Shown: positions 1 to 9,140 of the stretch, in pieces
Layout of the letters: each line of letters begins with the position of its first letter
How positions within the stretch are numbered: position 1 is the first letter of the stretch
NCBI RefSeq assembly: GCF_017377795.1
Contig: NZ_JAFRDR010000007.1
Span: forward strand, 268,900 to 332,899
Length of the DNA: 64,000 bases
From: Williamsia soli
Lineage (GTDB): Bacteria > Actinomycetota > Actinomycetes > Mycobacteriales > Mycobacteriaceae
Direction of reading: 5' to 3'
Notes under the pieces: model-generated
What the model was told of the DNA's origin: nothing
Database searches by the model: none
The model's input: only the letters and a program-made list of their open reading frames with translations
Program-made: the position numbers and the translations under genes

Positions 1-76
1 CATCGCGGCCGAGCTCCTCGCGAACACCGTGATCGAGGAGTACTCGGTCACCCGCGTCGAGAGTCCCGCATCGTGA
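1..76 (+). CDS. purS: phosphoribosylformylglycinamidine synthase subunit PurS, C-terminal end
   Basis: Only the last 24 codons are present, read from base 2, ending ...[13 protein letters not shown] and TGA at 74-76. The short tail with IEEY and a final V-x-x-V strand fits the C-terminus of PurS, the small bridging subunit of the PurS/PurQ/PurL complex that makes formylglycinamidine ribonucleotide amidine. The call rests mainly on context: the stop codon overlaps the GTG of purQ by 4 bp, the usual purS-purQ arrangement in actinobacteria. Confidence 0.8.
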   Translation, partial: IAAELLANTVIEEYSVTRVESPAS

Positions 77-756
77 GCAAGGCCCGTATCGGTGTCATCA
101 CCTTTCCCGGCACGCTCGACGACGTCGATGCCTCACGGGCCGTCCGGCTCGCCGGGGCCGAGGCGGTAGAACTCTGGCACGGCGATGGCGACCTCAGAGG
201 GGTCGACGCCGTGGTGGTACCCGGTGGATTCTCCTACGGTGATTACCTTCGGGCCGGCGCCATCGCCCGATTCGCGCCCGTGATGGGTGCGCTCGTCGAC
301 GCCGCAGGGAAGGGGATGCCGATCCTCGGTATCTGCAACGGCTTTCAGGTGCTCTGCGAAGCGGGATTGCTTCCCGGTGCGCTCACCCGAAACGAGGGCC
401 TGCACTTCCTGTGCCGTGATCAGTGGCTGCGGGTCGACTCGACCACCTCGTCGTGGAGCAGTCGCTTCGAGCCCGGTGCCGAGATTCTCATTCCCCTGAA
501 GTCAGGCGAAGGTCGGTTCGTCGCCTCTGAAGACGTTCTCGACGAACTCGAGGGTGAAGGTCGGGTGGTGTTCCGCTACGCGGGTGACAACCCGAACGGA
601 TCGATGCGTTCCATCGCCGGAATCTCCAGCCCCAACGGCAAAGTCGTCGGATTGATGCCGCACCCAGAACACGCGACCGAAGCCTTGACCGGCCCGAGCG
701 ACGACGGCCTCGGCCTGTTCTACTCGGCCCTCGACGCGGTTCTGGCCTCGGCCTGA
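73..756 (+). CDS. purQ: phosphoribosylformylglycinamidine synthase glutaminase subunit PurQ
   Basis: A 227-residue class I glutamine amidotransferase. It hydrolyses glutamine and passes ammonia to PurL for conversion of FGAR to FGAM in purine synthesis. The nucleophile is Cys88 in GICNGFQVL. The other triad residues are His197 and Glu199 in MPHPEHA. The oxyanion region is [15 protein letters not shown] (about 48-62). Length and motifs are normal for the family. It starts with GTG overlapping the purS stop (GTGA), so translation is probably coupled. purL lies about 54 kb downstream in this window, so the synthase genes are split. Confidence 0.97.
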   Translation: MSKARIGVITFPGTLDDVDASRAVRLAGAEAVELWHGDGDLRGVDAVVVPGGFSYGDYLRAGAIARFAPVMGALVDAAGKGMPILGICNGFQVLCEAGLLPGALTRNEGLHFLCRDQWLRVDSTTSSWSSRFEPGAEILIPLKSGEGRFVASEDVLDELEGEGRVVFRYAGDNPNGSMRSIAGISSPNGKVVGLMPHPEHATEALTGPSDDGLGLFYSALDAVLASA

Positions 757-763
757 GAACTCC

Positions 764-2035
764 ATGTTGACCACCACGGCCACCGCAGCCGGGCTCTGCT
801 CCTTCGTCGACGCCTCGCCGTCTCCCTTCCATGTGTGCGAGAGCGTCGCGAAGCTGTTGGAGGCGGCGGGCTTTCGTGAACTGAGCGAAGGCCACCAGTG
901 GCCGTCGACCCCGGGTCGGCACTATGTGATCCGCGGAGGGTCCATCGTCGCCTGGGACAGCAGCGGGCACGGCCGGAGTTTCCGCATCATCGGCGGTCAC
1001 ACCGACAGCCCCAATCTGCGGGTCAAGCAACATCCTGAATTGCGCTCGGCGGGCCTGGCGATGGTCGGACTCGAGAAGTACGGCGGCGCATGGCTCAATT
1101 CATGGCTCGACCGCGACCTGGGCATCTCCGGACGGATCGCCATCCGTGAGCCGGATGGACTGCGTCAGGAGCTGATTCGCATCGACGAGCCGGTCCTGCG
1201 GGTACCACAGCTCGCGATCCATCTGTCCGACGATCGCGGTGGGGTCTCCCTCGATCCGCAGCGGCATGTCAATGCCATCTGGGGTGTCGGTGACAAGGGC
1301 CCGAAGTTCCTGGAATGGATTGCCGCGCAGGCAGAAGTCTCTGTCGACCAGGTGCTCGGCTGGGAACTGATGACCCACGACCTGGCGCCGAGTCGCGTCG
1401 TCGGGGTCGAAGGTGACCTGATCAGCGCGCCGCGACTGGACAACCAGGGCACCTGCTACGCGGGCACCCGGGCGCTGCTCGACGCGGTCGAGGCAGGACT
1501 CGGGCCAGCGATCCCTGTACTGGCACTGTTCGACCACGAAGAGGTGGGCAGCGGTTCGGATCGCGGCGCCGCCTCCGATCTGCTCGCCACGGTTCTCGAG
1601 CGAATCGTGTTGGCAGCAGGTGGAACTCGCGAAGACTACTTCCGCTCGATGTCCATGAGTGCGTGTGCATCGGGGGATATGGCCCACGCGACGCACCCGA
1701 ACTACCCAGAGCGGCACGAACCCGCGCACCAGATTGCGATCAACGGTGGCCCGGTGCTCAAGGTGAACCAGAATCTGCGGTACGCCAGCGATGCCGTGGG
1801 GGAAGCGTTGTTCGCCGACGCCGCAGACAAGGCCGGGGTTCCGCTACAGCGCTACGTCCATCGGGCGGATCTGCCGTGTGGTTCCACCATCGGACCCATC
1901 ACCGCGACCCGCACCGGACTGAGCACGGTCGACGTCGGGGCCCCACAACTCGCGATGCACAGTGCTCGCGAGCTCATGGGAAGCCATGACGTCGGCATGT
2001 ACGCAGCAGCCCTCGCCGCATTCCTCGCCCCGTAA
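764..2035 (+). CDS. M18 family aspartyl-type aminopeptidase
   Basis: A 423-residue cytosolic zinc aminopeptidase of the M18 family (called pepC in mycobacteria, apeB elsewhere), which removes N-terminal residues, often acidic, from peptides. Visible motifs are [12 protein letters not shown] (zinc His79 and base-positioning Asp81), [10 protein letters not shown] with the bridging Asp, [14 protein letters not shown] with the catalytic and zinc Glu residues, [13 protein letters not shown], and [10 protein letters not shown] near the C-terminus. The ATG lies 7 bp after the purQ stop, so it probably shares the pur transcript. M. tuberculosis also keeps an M18 gene between purQ and purL. A 65-bp palindrome follows 3 bp after the stop and may end the transcript. 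Confidence 0.93.
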   Translation: MLTTTATAAGLCSFVDASPSPFHVCESVAKLLEAAGFRELSEGHQWPSTPGRHYVIRGGSIVAWDSSGHGRSFRIIGGHTDSPNLRVKQHPELRSAGLAMVGLEKYGGAWLNSWLDRDLGISGRIAIREPDGLRQELIRIDEPVLRVPQLAIHLSDDRGGVSLDPQRHVNAIWGVGDKGPKFLEWIAAQAEVSVDQVLGWELMTHDLAPSRVVGVEGDLISAPRLDNQGTCYAGTRALLDAVEAGLGPAIPVLALFDHEEVGSGSDRGAASDLLATVLERIVLAAGGTREDYFRSMSMSACASGDMAHATHPNYPERHEPAHQIAINGGPVLKVNQNLRYASDAVGEALFADAADKAGVPLQRYVHRADLPCGSTIGPITATRTGLSTVDVGAPQLAMHSARELMGSHDVGMYAAALAAFLAP

Positions 2036-2038
2036 CCT

Positions 2039-2103
2039 CCGATGATGGGGCCTTTTGGCGGTCCCCACCTGGGGAAATGCTCACCAAAAGGCCCCATCAT
2101 CGG
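2039..2103. repeat. 65-bp palindromic element, family A copy 1
   Basis: A 65-bp inverted repeat with perfect 20-bp arms (2039-2058 CCGATGATGGGGCCTTTTGG, complement at 2084-2103) around a core containing CCCCACCTGGGG. It fills the space between the convergent M18 and VOC genes, 3 bp after one stop and 5 bp before the other. It could serve as a bidirectional terminator, although it lacks a clear T tract. The same design and exact length recur at 57440-57504 and, inverted, at 59334-59398. Confidence 0.85.
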
Positions 2104-2108
2104 GGTTG

Positions 2109-3386
2109 CTAGTACTGGCCGAGGTAGAAGCGTGCTCCCTGGTCGTCGAGGCATTCGGCGGAGATCGCGTAGGACTGCCGCTCGGGGCCGGTGAGAACGG
2201 TGCCGCCGCCGTCGCGGACGCGCTGCACCGCTACCTCGATGTCGTCGACGACCCACATCGGTACGGCCTTCGACGAGTCCTGACCGCCGGCCACACCGGT
2301 CATCGGATGAGTGCCCTCGACCTCCCAGCCGTCGTCGATTCGCCCGCCGCTGAACGTCCAGCCCAGCACCCGGCCGTAGAACTCGCGGAATGCCTCGCTG
2401 CTTGGCGTGTAGTGGGTCATGTACGTGAGCTCGCCGTGGCCCGTGGCATTGAGGGAAGGACGAGGATCGTCCACGGTGGGCCGGTACACCGCGAAGGCGA
2501 CGCCCTGATTGTCGATGGCATCCAGAAGTTCGCCGAAGGGCAACTGCTGCAGCTCATTCGGGGTGCCACCTGCAGTGATGATGTCCCTGCGGGCCTGGTC
2601 GATGTCGTCGACCGCGTAGGCGCAGAGCATTCCCTGGTCACCAGGGTCAGAGTAGATGCCCAGCCGGTGCGAGAGGTTGGTGACCTGCCCAGTGCCGGCG
2701 TCGAACTGCCAGCCGAGCACCGATCCGTAGAAGGTGGCCGCCCTGTCCACGTCCGCGGTCCACAGCGAGCAGTATCCGAGATCGCCTCGGTGGATCTGTT
2801 CGGGTGAACTCGACGCCACGACCGGTCCGGTGAGCATCCACCGATGGCCGAAGGGGTCGACGATCACGCCGGTGCGGGTGTCATGGGCGTCGTATGGCTC
2901 GCGCTGGACCTCCGCACCACCGTCGCGAGCGGCGCGCAGAGCGGAGTCGGCGTCAGGAACGGGGAGCATCAGCGAGACCGAGACAGACTGTGGGGCGGGT
3001 CCTTTGAGTCCCAACTCGGCGAACTCGCCCGCCAGGTAGATCACGCCACCGCCGATGAGCAGCTCGGCGTGCCCGATGCTGCCGTCATCCATGAGAATGG
3101 GCTCGCCGCGCAGTTCGGCACCGAGGTGGGCGACGTACCAGTCGATCGCGGCGGCCGGATCCGCGACGGTGAGGTAGGGCAGGGCGCCGGGGTGCTCGAC
3201 CACCATCGAGAGTGCAGCAGTAGAGGTTTCAGTTAGCGCATCGGTGGTCATGGTGACTCCTTCGGGTAGGTCGAGGCCGCGTTCGAGGCGGGTGCGCAGT
3301 CGGCGCGCGAAGTCGGCGTCGGGGTCTACTGGGACGTCCCCGATGGTCAGCGTGGTGAACGGATCGAAGTCGTTGTGCGCGCTCAT
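2109..3386 (-). CDS. three-domain VOC (glyoxalase/bleomycin-resistance fold) protein
   Basis: A 425-residue protein with three successive VOC modules. They begin near PYLTVADPAAAIDWYV, GDLGYCSLWTADVDRAATFY and GELTYMTHYTPSSEAFREFY, each with the FYxxVLGW-type strand-helix. A leader of about 45 residues (DPDADFARRLRTRLERGLD) precedes domain 1 and resembles leaders of other proteins encoded beside ECF sigma genes. I chose the ATG at 3384-3386 because it overlaps the sigma stop by 4 bp (ATGA); longer readings run through the sigma gene in another frame. Substrate is unknown. The coupling suggests a sensor or effector for the sigma factor, which is inference. Confidence 0.85.
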   Translation of the reverse strand: MSAHNDFDPFTTLTIGDVPVDPDADFARRLRTRLERGLDLPEGVTMTTDALTETSTAALSMVVEHPGALPYLTVADPAAAIDWYVAHLGAELRGEPILMDDGSIGHAELLIGGGVIYLAGEFAELGLKGPAPQSVSVSLMLPVPDADSALRAARDGGAEVQREPYDAHDTRTGVIVDPFGHRWMLTGPVVASSSPEQIHRGDLGYCSLWTADVDRAATFYGSVLGWQFDAGTGQVTNLSHRLGIYSDPGDQGMLCAYAVDDIDQARRDIITAGGTPNELQQLPFGELLDAIDNQGVAFAVYRPTVDDPRPSLNATGHGELTYMTHYTPSSEAFREFYGRVLGWTFSGGRIDDGWEVEGTHPMTGVAGGQDSSKAVPMWVVDDIEVAVQRVRDGGGTVLTGPERQSYAISAECLDDQGARFYLGQY

Positions 3387-3964
3387 CGCCGGCCTCCCTT
3401 CGCTGCGGACGTGGCTGGATCGGAGGGATAGGACGCGCGGAAGGCCCGCTTTGCCCTCGTGAGCAGTGCCTCGGTCGCGGTGACCGTGCGGTCGAGCAGT
3501 TCGGCGCACTGGGCGACGGTGCAATCGTCGACGTAGCGCAGGGTCAATACTGCCCGGTGGATGTCGGACAACCGAAGCAGCGTGTACTCGGCGAGCATGC
3601 GATCGAGATGTACGTCCCACTGGTCGTCGGCGGGGCCGTCCGGTACTTCTTCGACCGGAATCGGCGTGCGCTGCATGCGGCGCCAGTGGTCGGCCAGTTT
3701 GTGTCGCGCGATTCCGATGAGCCAGGGGATCGACGGATCGTGCGGATCGGTGCCCCTGGCGTGATCCATCGCCGCCAGGAACGTCTCCGATGTGAGGTCT
3801 TCGGCGAGGCCCTTGTCCCTGGTCCGGCGGATCAGGTAGCCGTACACCGCAGGCAGCGCGTCGTCGTAGATCGCCAACAACGCCGGGCCACCAGGAGGCG
3901 AGGCGCCTCCCGAGGAGTTTTCTGCTGTGCCGCTCACATACCTATCGTCGTCGGAACAGGGCAT
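3383..3964 (-). CDS. ECF-type RNA polymerase sigma factor
   Basis: A 193-residue sigma-70 family protein. Region 2 is seen in LLAIYDDALPAVYGYLIRRT and LAEDLTSETFLAAM (about 27-70). Region 4 is the helix-turn-helix around LTLRYVDDCTVAQCAELLDR and ATEALLTRAKRAF (about 140-180). It would direct polymerase to an alternative promoter set. The downstream VOC gene overlaps by 4 bp, so the two are co-translated; no classical anti-sigma gene is adjacent. The ATG at 3962-3964 is the first in frame, and a GTG about nine codons inside (VSGTAENS) is a plausible alternative start. The beta-propeller gene ends 27 bp upstream on the same strand. Confidence 0.9.
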   Translation of the reverse strand: MPCSDDDRYVSGTAENSSGGASPPGGPALLAIYDDALPAVYGYLIRRTRDKGLAEDLTSETFLAAMDHARGTDPHDPSIPWLIGIARHKLADHWRRMQRTPIPVEEVPDGPADDQWDVHLDRMLAEYTLLRLSDIHRAVLTLRYVDDCTVAQCAELLDRTVTATEALLTRAKRAFRASYPSDPATSAAKGGRR

Positions 3965-3991
3965 TTTCCGACGCCCGAATCCGAAATGGTT

Positions 3992-5278
3992 CTACGACGG
4001 GGCCAGCATGGTGAGCGTGCTGCCTTCTTCGAGCACGAGATATCCGTCCACGACCTGGGCCTGACCACCGACGATCGACCGCTGCCAGGCAATGGAACCG
4101 TCGCGGACGTCGAACGCGGTGAGTTCGCCGCCGTTGCCGAAGACGGCGATGTCGCCGCCCTGACCGACGCACGACAAGTAGTCGATGTTGGCCGCCGGAT
4201 TCATCAGGTCGGGGCGGGCGAACTTGCCGAGCTGTTCACCGGAACGCAGGTCGAAGGCCGTACGGGTGGCGTTCTTGAGAGCGAAGATCACCACCGACCC
4301 GCACGGCCGGGTGTTGACCTTGGACAGTTCTGGATCGGTGATCTGCCAGAGCCGCTGCGCATCGGAGGGATCGAAGATCGCGTAGGTGCCCTGCGTCTGC
4401 ATGACCTGGGCCGGCCCGGTTCCGGTGGTCACCGGGAGCACCGAGGTACCGGAGACGAGTTGCTGTTTGTCGTTGACCGAGGTGCGGGTGCCGTCGGTGC
4501 GGTACAACTCGACGCGCTGTTCGTCGGTGCTCGTGTACTGCAGCGCGACACCGGAGGGGTAGATCTCCATGTCGCACGAGTCGCAACCGATCCGGTCGGC
4601 ACCTGTTGCGGGGTCGATGATGTGCTTGGAACCGTCGGAGGCGCTGATGGCGACGACGTCGTCTCGGACCTCGACCTTGGCCGCGGCAGCGAACGTCCGA
4701 GCCCAGACCTGACGTCCGTCCGGTTCGTTGCGGCTGACCTGGTAGCCCGAATCGTTCACCCGTAAGAAGTCCGGACCGAATCCCGTCACCGCCCTGGTGT
4801 TCTTGATGTCGGATCGTTCGCGGAGTTCACCGGAGGTGAGATCGGTGAGATAGAAGCCATCGGGCCGATCGGTGAGGCTCAGTGCGCACCCCAGCTCTCC
4901 TTGCCCGTTGATCGAGCACGAGCCCAGCCCGGCGTCGATGGGTACATCCCACAGGCGTTCGCCGCTTCGGCGATCGATGGCGAGATACGTCGTACCGAGA
5001 CCCGACGGATACGCGATCAACCAGATGTCACCATGAGTTCCGGCGACGACGGGGGTCGCGCCTTCGCCGTACGTGCGCATGTCGGTGAGGTCCAGGCTCC
5101 ACTGTTCGGCGGGCTCGCCCTGATAGGAGCGGAGTTGGCCGTTCGCGAAGTCGCCGGATGTCGTCGCGGAGGTTCCCATCGAGAGAACGAGTCCGACACT
5201 GATCACCATCGCGATCGAGAGGGTCAGTACTACGATCCCTATCCCGGGTCCGGACCGGCCTTTGAGCATGCCGTCCAT
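3992..5278 (-). CDS. membrane-anchored PQQ-like beta-propeller protein
   Basis: About 428 residues. A single N-terminal transmembrane segment (GIGIVVLTLSIAMVISVGLV, about 12-31) follows a short basic cytosolic stretch, so the bulk of the protein should lie outside the membrane. The rest carries repeated blades of the type AIDRRSGERLWDVP, FDLRSGEQLGKF and FDVRDGSIAWQR, typical of PQQ-like WD/propeller folds; two paired cysteines occur in CDSCDM. No catalytic residues for a quinoprotein dehydrogenase are evident, so a binding or scaffold role is more likely. I took the ATG at 5276-5278; a second ATG three codons later is equally possible. The sigma gene follows 27 bp downstream. Confidence 0.75.
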   Translation of the reverse strand: MDGMLKGRSGPGIGIVVLTLSIAMVISVGLVLSMGTSATTSGDFANGQLRSYQGEPAEQWSLDLTDMRTYGEGATPVVAGTHGDIWLIAYPSGLGTTYLAIDRRSGERLWDVPIDAGLGSCSINGQGELGCALSLTDRPDGFYLTDLTSGELRERSDIKNTRAVTGFGPDFLRVNDSGYQVSRNEPDGRQVWARTFAAAAKVEVRDDVVAISASDGSKHIIDPATGADRIGCDSCDMEIYPSGVALQYTSTDEQRVELYRTDGTRTSVNDKQQLVSGTSVLPVTTGTGPAQVMQTQGTYAIFDPSDAQRLWQITDPELSKVNTRPCGSVVIFALKNATRTAFDLRSGEQLGKFARPDLMNPAANIDYLSCVGQGGDIAVFGNGGELTAFDVRDGSIAWQRSIVGGQAQVVDGYLVLEEGSTLTMLAPS

Positions 5279-5370
5279 CCAACCACGGGGGACACGCCCC
5301 GAACTCGGCCGGCACGGTCGGTCAGAGCAGACGTTCGAGGAGAAACTGGACGACCGTTTAGTCTGACCAT

Positions 5371-6390
5371 GTGTCAAGCAATGTTGTGGGGCGTCTGCTC
5401 GGAGACGCCATGACCGTCCCGCTTCGGGTGGGAGGCATGCTGGGCGTGCGTGCCAAGCCGGGCCCACGGGCCCTTCGGGTCGATCCCGGCGTCGAGAACC
5501 CTGCGCCCGCGCTCACCGAGCACGACCGGCGCAAGGTGGCGTACAACTTCTTCTCCGGCATACCGTTCGAACTCCGCAATCCCGGCGGCGATCTGCCCGG
5601 CGCGAATGAGTGGCATCGCGAACCGTCGGCTGACCATCCACATCCTGTGATCCTGGTACACGGCACCGGCGGTGGCGCCCAGACGAATTGGGGCACCTAC
5701 GTGCCACTGCTCGCCAATGAGGGCTTCTCGGTGTTCTCGTTGACCTACGGTGCGATCGCCGGGGTGCCGTGGCCGTTGTCGGCCATCGGCGGAATGGCCA
5801 AGATCGAAGACAGTGCCAAAGAGTTCGGCGTGTTCGTGGAGCGGGTGCTCGAGGCGACGGGGGCATCTCAGGTCGACGTGGTGGGGCACTCGCAGGGGAC
5901 GTTGATGCCGAACTACTGGGCGAAGTTTCTCGGTGGAGCGAACCTGATCCGCAAGTACGTGTCGTTGGCGCCGATGTGGCAGGGCACCTCGGCGTTTTCC
6001 GGGGTGATGCACCGCATCAATCTGCCGCTCGGCCTCGACCCCACCCGCATCCTGCCGTGCTACTCGGCCGCCCAGATGATGTCGGGATCGGAGTTCATCG
6101 CCGAGATGCATGCCGACGGGGGTCCGTACGTTCCCGGCATCGAGTACATCAACATCTCCACCCGGTACGACGAGTTCGTGGCGCCGTACACCAGCGGGCA
6201 ACTGCCCGGTGGCTCCGATGTCGCCGTCACCAACATTGTTGTGCAGGAGAATTGTTCACATGATTACAGTGATCACCTGGCCATCTGTGGATCGCAGCGG
6301 GCCGCGCTGCATGTGCTGAACGCACTCGATGACCGAGCAGATCCGAGGGATGTCCCATGCATGTTCGTTCCGCCGTTCTTCGGCTCCTGA
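5371..6390 (+). CDS. alpha/beta-hydrolase lipase (Lipase_2-like), first of a tandem pair
   Basis: A 339-residue esterase/lipase. HPVILVHGTGGGAQTNW (about 91-107) supplies the oxyanion loop and VVGHSQGTLMP the nucleophile Ser174. The remaining triad candidates are the Asp in STRYDEFVAPYT and the His in HDYSDHL near the C-terminus. No convincing signal peptide is seen, unlike its neighbour. It starts with GTG at 5371. Its last 34 bp overlap the start of the next gene in another frame, and the two proteins are clearly paralogous (shared HGTGG..QTNWxT, GHSxGTLMP, YVPGIxYxN and SDHLxI), so this is a tandem duplication. The physiological ester is unknown. Confidence 0.88.
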   Translation: MSSNVVGRLLGDAMTVPLRVGGMLGVRAKPGPRALRVDPGVENPAPALTEHDRRKVAYNFFSGIPFELRNPGGDLPGANEWHREPSADHPHPVILVHGTGGGAQTNWGTYVPLLANEGFSVFSLTYGAIAGVPWPLSAIGGMAKIEDSAKEFGVFVERVLEATGASQVDVVGHSQGTLMPNYWAKFLGGANLIRKYVSLAPMWQGTSAFSGVMHRINLPLGLDPTRILPCYSAAQMMSGSEFIAEMHADGGPYVPGIEYINISTRYDEFVAPYTSGQLPGGSDVAVTNIVVQENCSHDYSDHLAICGSQRAALHVLNALDDRADPRDVPCMFVPPFFGS

Positions 6391-7298
6391 CCCTGCCGAC
6401 GCTCGCGCTGCTGACGCTGACCGCGCTGCCGGCCGTCGCGGGTGCGCAGCCGGTGAGCCATGACTTCTTCGACGGTGCCCGAGCTGAGGTGACGAACCCC
6501 GGAGGCTCGTTTCCCGGGTCCAACGACTTCGGCTGCAGCCCATCGGCGGACCACCCCAATCCTGTTGTGCTGGTGCACGGTACCGGCGGAAATCGTCAGA
6601 CCAACTGGGCGACGATGATCCCGGCGTTGCGGAACGAGGGATACTGCGTGTTCGCGCTGACGTACGGCACGTTGCCCGGAACCGTCTGGCCGGTCAGCGG
6701 TTTCGGGGGCTTGACCCGGATGGAGGACAGCGCGGACCAGCTCGGCTCATTCATCGCGCGGGTACGCCAGGAGACAGGAGCTGCGCAGGTCGATCTGATC
6801 GGTCATTCGGAGGGCACCCTGATGCCGACCTACTACCTCAAATATCTCGGGGGAGCGCAGTACGTCGATCGCTACATCTCCCTGGCCCCCTATTGGAAGG
6901 GCCAGGATCAGGCCGCATACCTGCAGCTGGAGGCGATGGCCGAGGCGCTCGGATTCGACCCGGATCAGGTCTTGCCGTGTCCGGAATGCGGGCAGGAGAA
7001 CTATGGCAGTCCGTTCATGCAGAAGATCAATTCCGGTGGCTCGCCCTATGTTCCGGGTATCGCCTACACCAATGTGATGACGAGGTACGACGGCATCGTC
7101 GAGCCGTGGACCGACGGGTTCGTGCCCGGCCCCGACACGATCAACATCGTGCTGCAGGACACCTGCGCGGCAGACCGGTCAGATCATCTGTCGATCGTGT
7201 CCTCGCCGCGATCGGTGGCCGTTGTGCTGGGTGCCCTGGATCCGGCACACCCGCCGCCGGTGCCCTGCGTTCCGGTGGCTCCTGGGCTCGGGTTGTAG
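6357..7298 (+). CDS. secreted alpha/beta-hydrolase lipase, second of a tandem pair
   Basis: A 313-residue protein with a Sec signal peptide: basic start, hydrophobic core LLTLPTLALLTLTALP and a likely cut after AVAGA (about residue 30). The mature enzyme has the oxyanion loop VVLVHGTGGNRQTNW and nucleophile Ser151 in LIGHSEGTLMP, with an Asp in TRYDGIVEPWT and His in DRSDHLSIVSS. Cysteine pairs such as CPEC suggest disulfides in an exported enzyme. It overlaps the upstream paralog by 34 bp. Expected to hydrolyse acylglycerols or other lipid esters outside the cell; substrate is inferred from the fold only. Confidence 0.9.
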   Translation: MHVRSAVLRLLTLPTLALLTLTALPAVAGAQPVSHDFFDGARAEVTNPGGSFPGSNDFGCSPSADHPNPVVLVHGTGGNRQTNWATMIPALRNEGYCVFALTYGTLPGTVWPVSGFGGLTRMEDSADQLGSFIARVRQETGAAQVDLIGHSEGTLMPTYYLKYLGGAQYVDRYISLAPYWKGQDQAAYLQLEAMAEALGFDPDQVLPCPECGQENYGSPFMQKINSGGSPYVPGIAYTNVMTRYDGIVEPWTDGFVPGPDTINIVLQDTCAADRSDHLSIVSSPRSVAVVLGALDPAHPPPVPCVPVAPGLGL

Positions 7299-7301
7299 GG
7301 G

Positions 7302-8228
7302 TTACCCGGCCAGGGAGCGCCGGTAGTCGCGGGGGCTGACCCCACGCACGCGTTTGAAGGCGGCGCTCAATGCGAATGCGCTGCTGTATCCCACCTGCCG
7401 CGCAACGGTTTCCAACGTGACATTGCCGGTTGCGAGAAGATCCGCCGCCATCGACAGCCGCCAGTTGGTGAGATAGGCCATCGGGGGTTCGCCGACCAGG
7501 TCGGTGAACCGGCGGGCCAATCCGGCGCGCGACACCGCGCACTGCGCCGCCAGTCCGGCGACCGTCCACGGTTGCCCGGGATTGTGATGGATCAGCGACA
7601 ACGCGTGACCCACAACCGGATCTGACTCGGCGGCAATCCATTTCGGGCCCACGGAGTCAGGTCGGGAGAACCAGTTGCGGAGTGTGTCGATCAGGACGAG
7701 GTCGAGAATCCGGTCGAGCATCACCTCCTGTCCGGGTGCGTCGCGGTCGATCTCGGCCGACAGCAGCGATATCAGGGGATTGTTGTTGTTCGGCAATGTG
7801 ATCAGTCGAGGAAGTGCTGCGAGCAGGCGTGCAGACACTTCGCCGGCCGCGCCGTAGGTTCCCACGAGCGACACGGACTCGCCGTCTTTGCTGTTGCCCC
7901 AACTGCGCACACCGAGGCTCAGCTCCTCGACGAGGTCCACACCGTCGAGACTGGTGCAGTTCTGGTCGCGATCGATGATCGCCGTCGGCGCGCATTCGTC
8001 TCCGACCGCGTACGGCTCCGGCCCGCGCACGACGGCGACATCGCCGGGCCGCACGGTCACCTGCTCACCGTCGTCGAAACGAATGGTGTTCGTCCCGTTG
8101 ACCGTGACCACGACCGTCAACGGCGCCTCGTCCTCGATACGCAGCGACCAGGGCGAAGCCATCACCAAGCGCAGGAGGAACGCATCCTTCGCACGAGGGC
8201 CGTTCAGCACGCTTCCCAGGACATCCAT
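7302..8228 (-). CDS. AraC-family regulator with cupin N-terminal domain
   Basis: A 308-residue protein. The N-terminal half is a cupin-like sensor (DGEQVTVRPGDVAVVRGPEPY, about 53-73). The C-terminal 100 residues are the double helix-turn-helix of AraC proteins: WTVAGLAAQCAVSRAGLARRF, then LETVARQVGYSSAFALSAAFKR and the end motif GVSPRDYRR. It is divergent from the NmrA/DUF1772 operon, whose start lies 72 bp away, and this gene pairing is common in actinobacteria, so control of that operon is likely. Its stop lies 3 bp from the stop of the convergent lipase gene, with no obvious terminator between them. Confidence 0.92.
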   Translation of the reverse strand: MDVLGSVLNGPRAKDAFLLRLVMASPWSLRIEDEAPLTVVVTVNGTNTIRFDDGEQVTVRPGDVAVVRGPEPYAVGDECAPTAIIDRDQNCTSLDGVDLVEELSLGVRSWGNSKDGESVSLVGTYGAAGEVSARLLAALPRLITLPNNNNPLISLLSAEIDRDAPGQEVMLDRILDLVLIDTLRNWFSRPDSVGPKWIAAESDPVVGHALSLIHHNPGQPWTVAGLAAQCAVSRAGLARRFTDLVGEPPMAYLTNWRLSMAADLLATGNVTLETVARQVGYSSAFALSAAFKRVRGVSPRDYRRSLAG

Positions 8229-8300
8229 GTAGACGATTGAACATGAAAGTGAGCGGAGAAGCTATGGATAAGCTCAAAGCGGGCCGCTGTACTGGGAACC

Positions 8301-9140
8301 ATGACGAACACAGCAACTCGCCAGCAACGTCCCATCACCGTCATCGGCGCGACCGGCAAGACCGGTCGACGCGTAGTCGATCGTCTGCGGCAACTCGATC
8401 TGCCGGTCCGATCGGCGAGTAGGTCGTCCGAGGTCGTCTTCGATTGGAGCGACGCCGCGACCTGGTCTCCCGCTCTTCACGGCTCCGGCGCGGTCTACGT
8501 GACCTACCAGCCTGATCTGATCGTGCCTCGGTCCGCCGCCGACATGACCGCCTTCGTCGAAACAGCTCGCGAAGCCGGTGTCGACCGCCTGGTGCTGCTG
8601 TCCGGGCGGGGCGAACCCGAGGCGCAGGCCTGCGAGGACATCGTGTTGGGATCGGGCATCCCGTCAACCGCGCTGCGCTGCAGCTGGTTCGCGCAGAACT
8701 TCAGCGAAGCCTTCCTCGCCGATGGTGTCAACGAAGGCGCCGTGGTGCTCCCGGTCGGGGCAGTGGGGGAGCCGTTCCTCGATGCCGACGACATCGCCGA
8801 CGCCGCGGTGGAGGCGTTGACCGGTGACGGGCATGGCGGCCGGGTCTACGAGCTGACCGGGCCGCGACTTCTGACGTTCGCGGAGGCGACGGCGGAGGTC
8901 GGTCGCGAACTCGGCCGCGACATCGCGTTCGTCGAGGTGGGCCTCGCCGAGTATCGGGCCGGCATGGCTGAGGCCGGTGTGCCCGACGAACACGCCGAGA
9001 TGGTGATCGCCCTATTCGGTACCCTGTTCGATGGTCGGAACTCGCAGATCACATCGGGAGTGCGGGAACTGCTCGGACGGGAGCCGACCGATTTCGTCAC
9101 CGTCATCAAAAAGGCGGCGTCGCAGGGCGTCTGGTCATGA
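8301..9140 (+). CDS. NmrA-like NAD(P)-binding oxidoreductase or sensor
   Basis: A 279-residue atypical short-chain dehydrogenase/NmrA family protein. The Rossmann motif is VIGATGKTGRRVVDRL (about 14-29). VYELTGPRLLTFAEATAEVG and the overall plan match NAD(P)H-binding quinone-reductase-like proteins of the NmrA/YtfG type. The classical SDR YxxxK pair is not evident, so it may bind the dinucleotide for sensing or reduce a small carbonyl. The next gene overlaps by 4 bp (ATGA), so both are translated together under the divergent AraC regulator. Confidence 0.85.
   Translation: MTNTATRQQRPITVIGATGKTGRRVVDRLRQLDLPVRSASRSSEVVFDWSDAATWSPALHGSGAVYVTYQPDLIVPRSAADMTAFVETAREAGVDRLVLLSGRGEPEAQACEDIVLGSGIPSTALRCSWFAQNFSEAFLADGVNEGAVVLPVGAVGEPFLDADDIADAAVEALTGDGHGGRVYELTGPRLLTFAEATAEVGRELGRDIAFVEVGLAEYRAGMAEAGVPDEHAEMVIALFGTLFDGRNSQITSGVRELLGREPTDFVTVIKKAASQGVWS

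Noticed and set aside
3557..4765. A 402-codon plus-strand frame over the sigma and beta-propeller genes
   Set aside because: It crosses two genes with clear sigma and propeller sequence on the minus strand and has no domain of its own.
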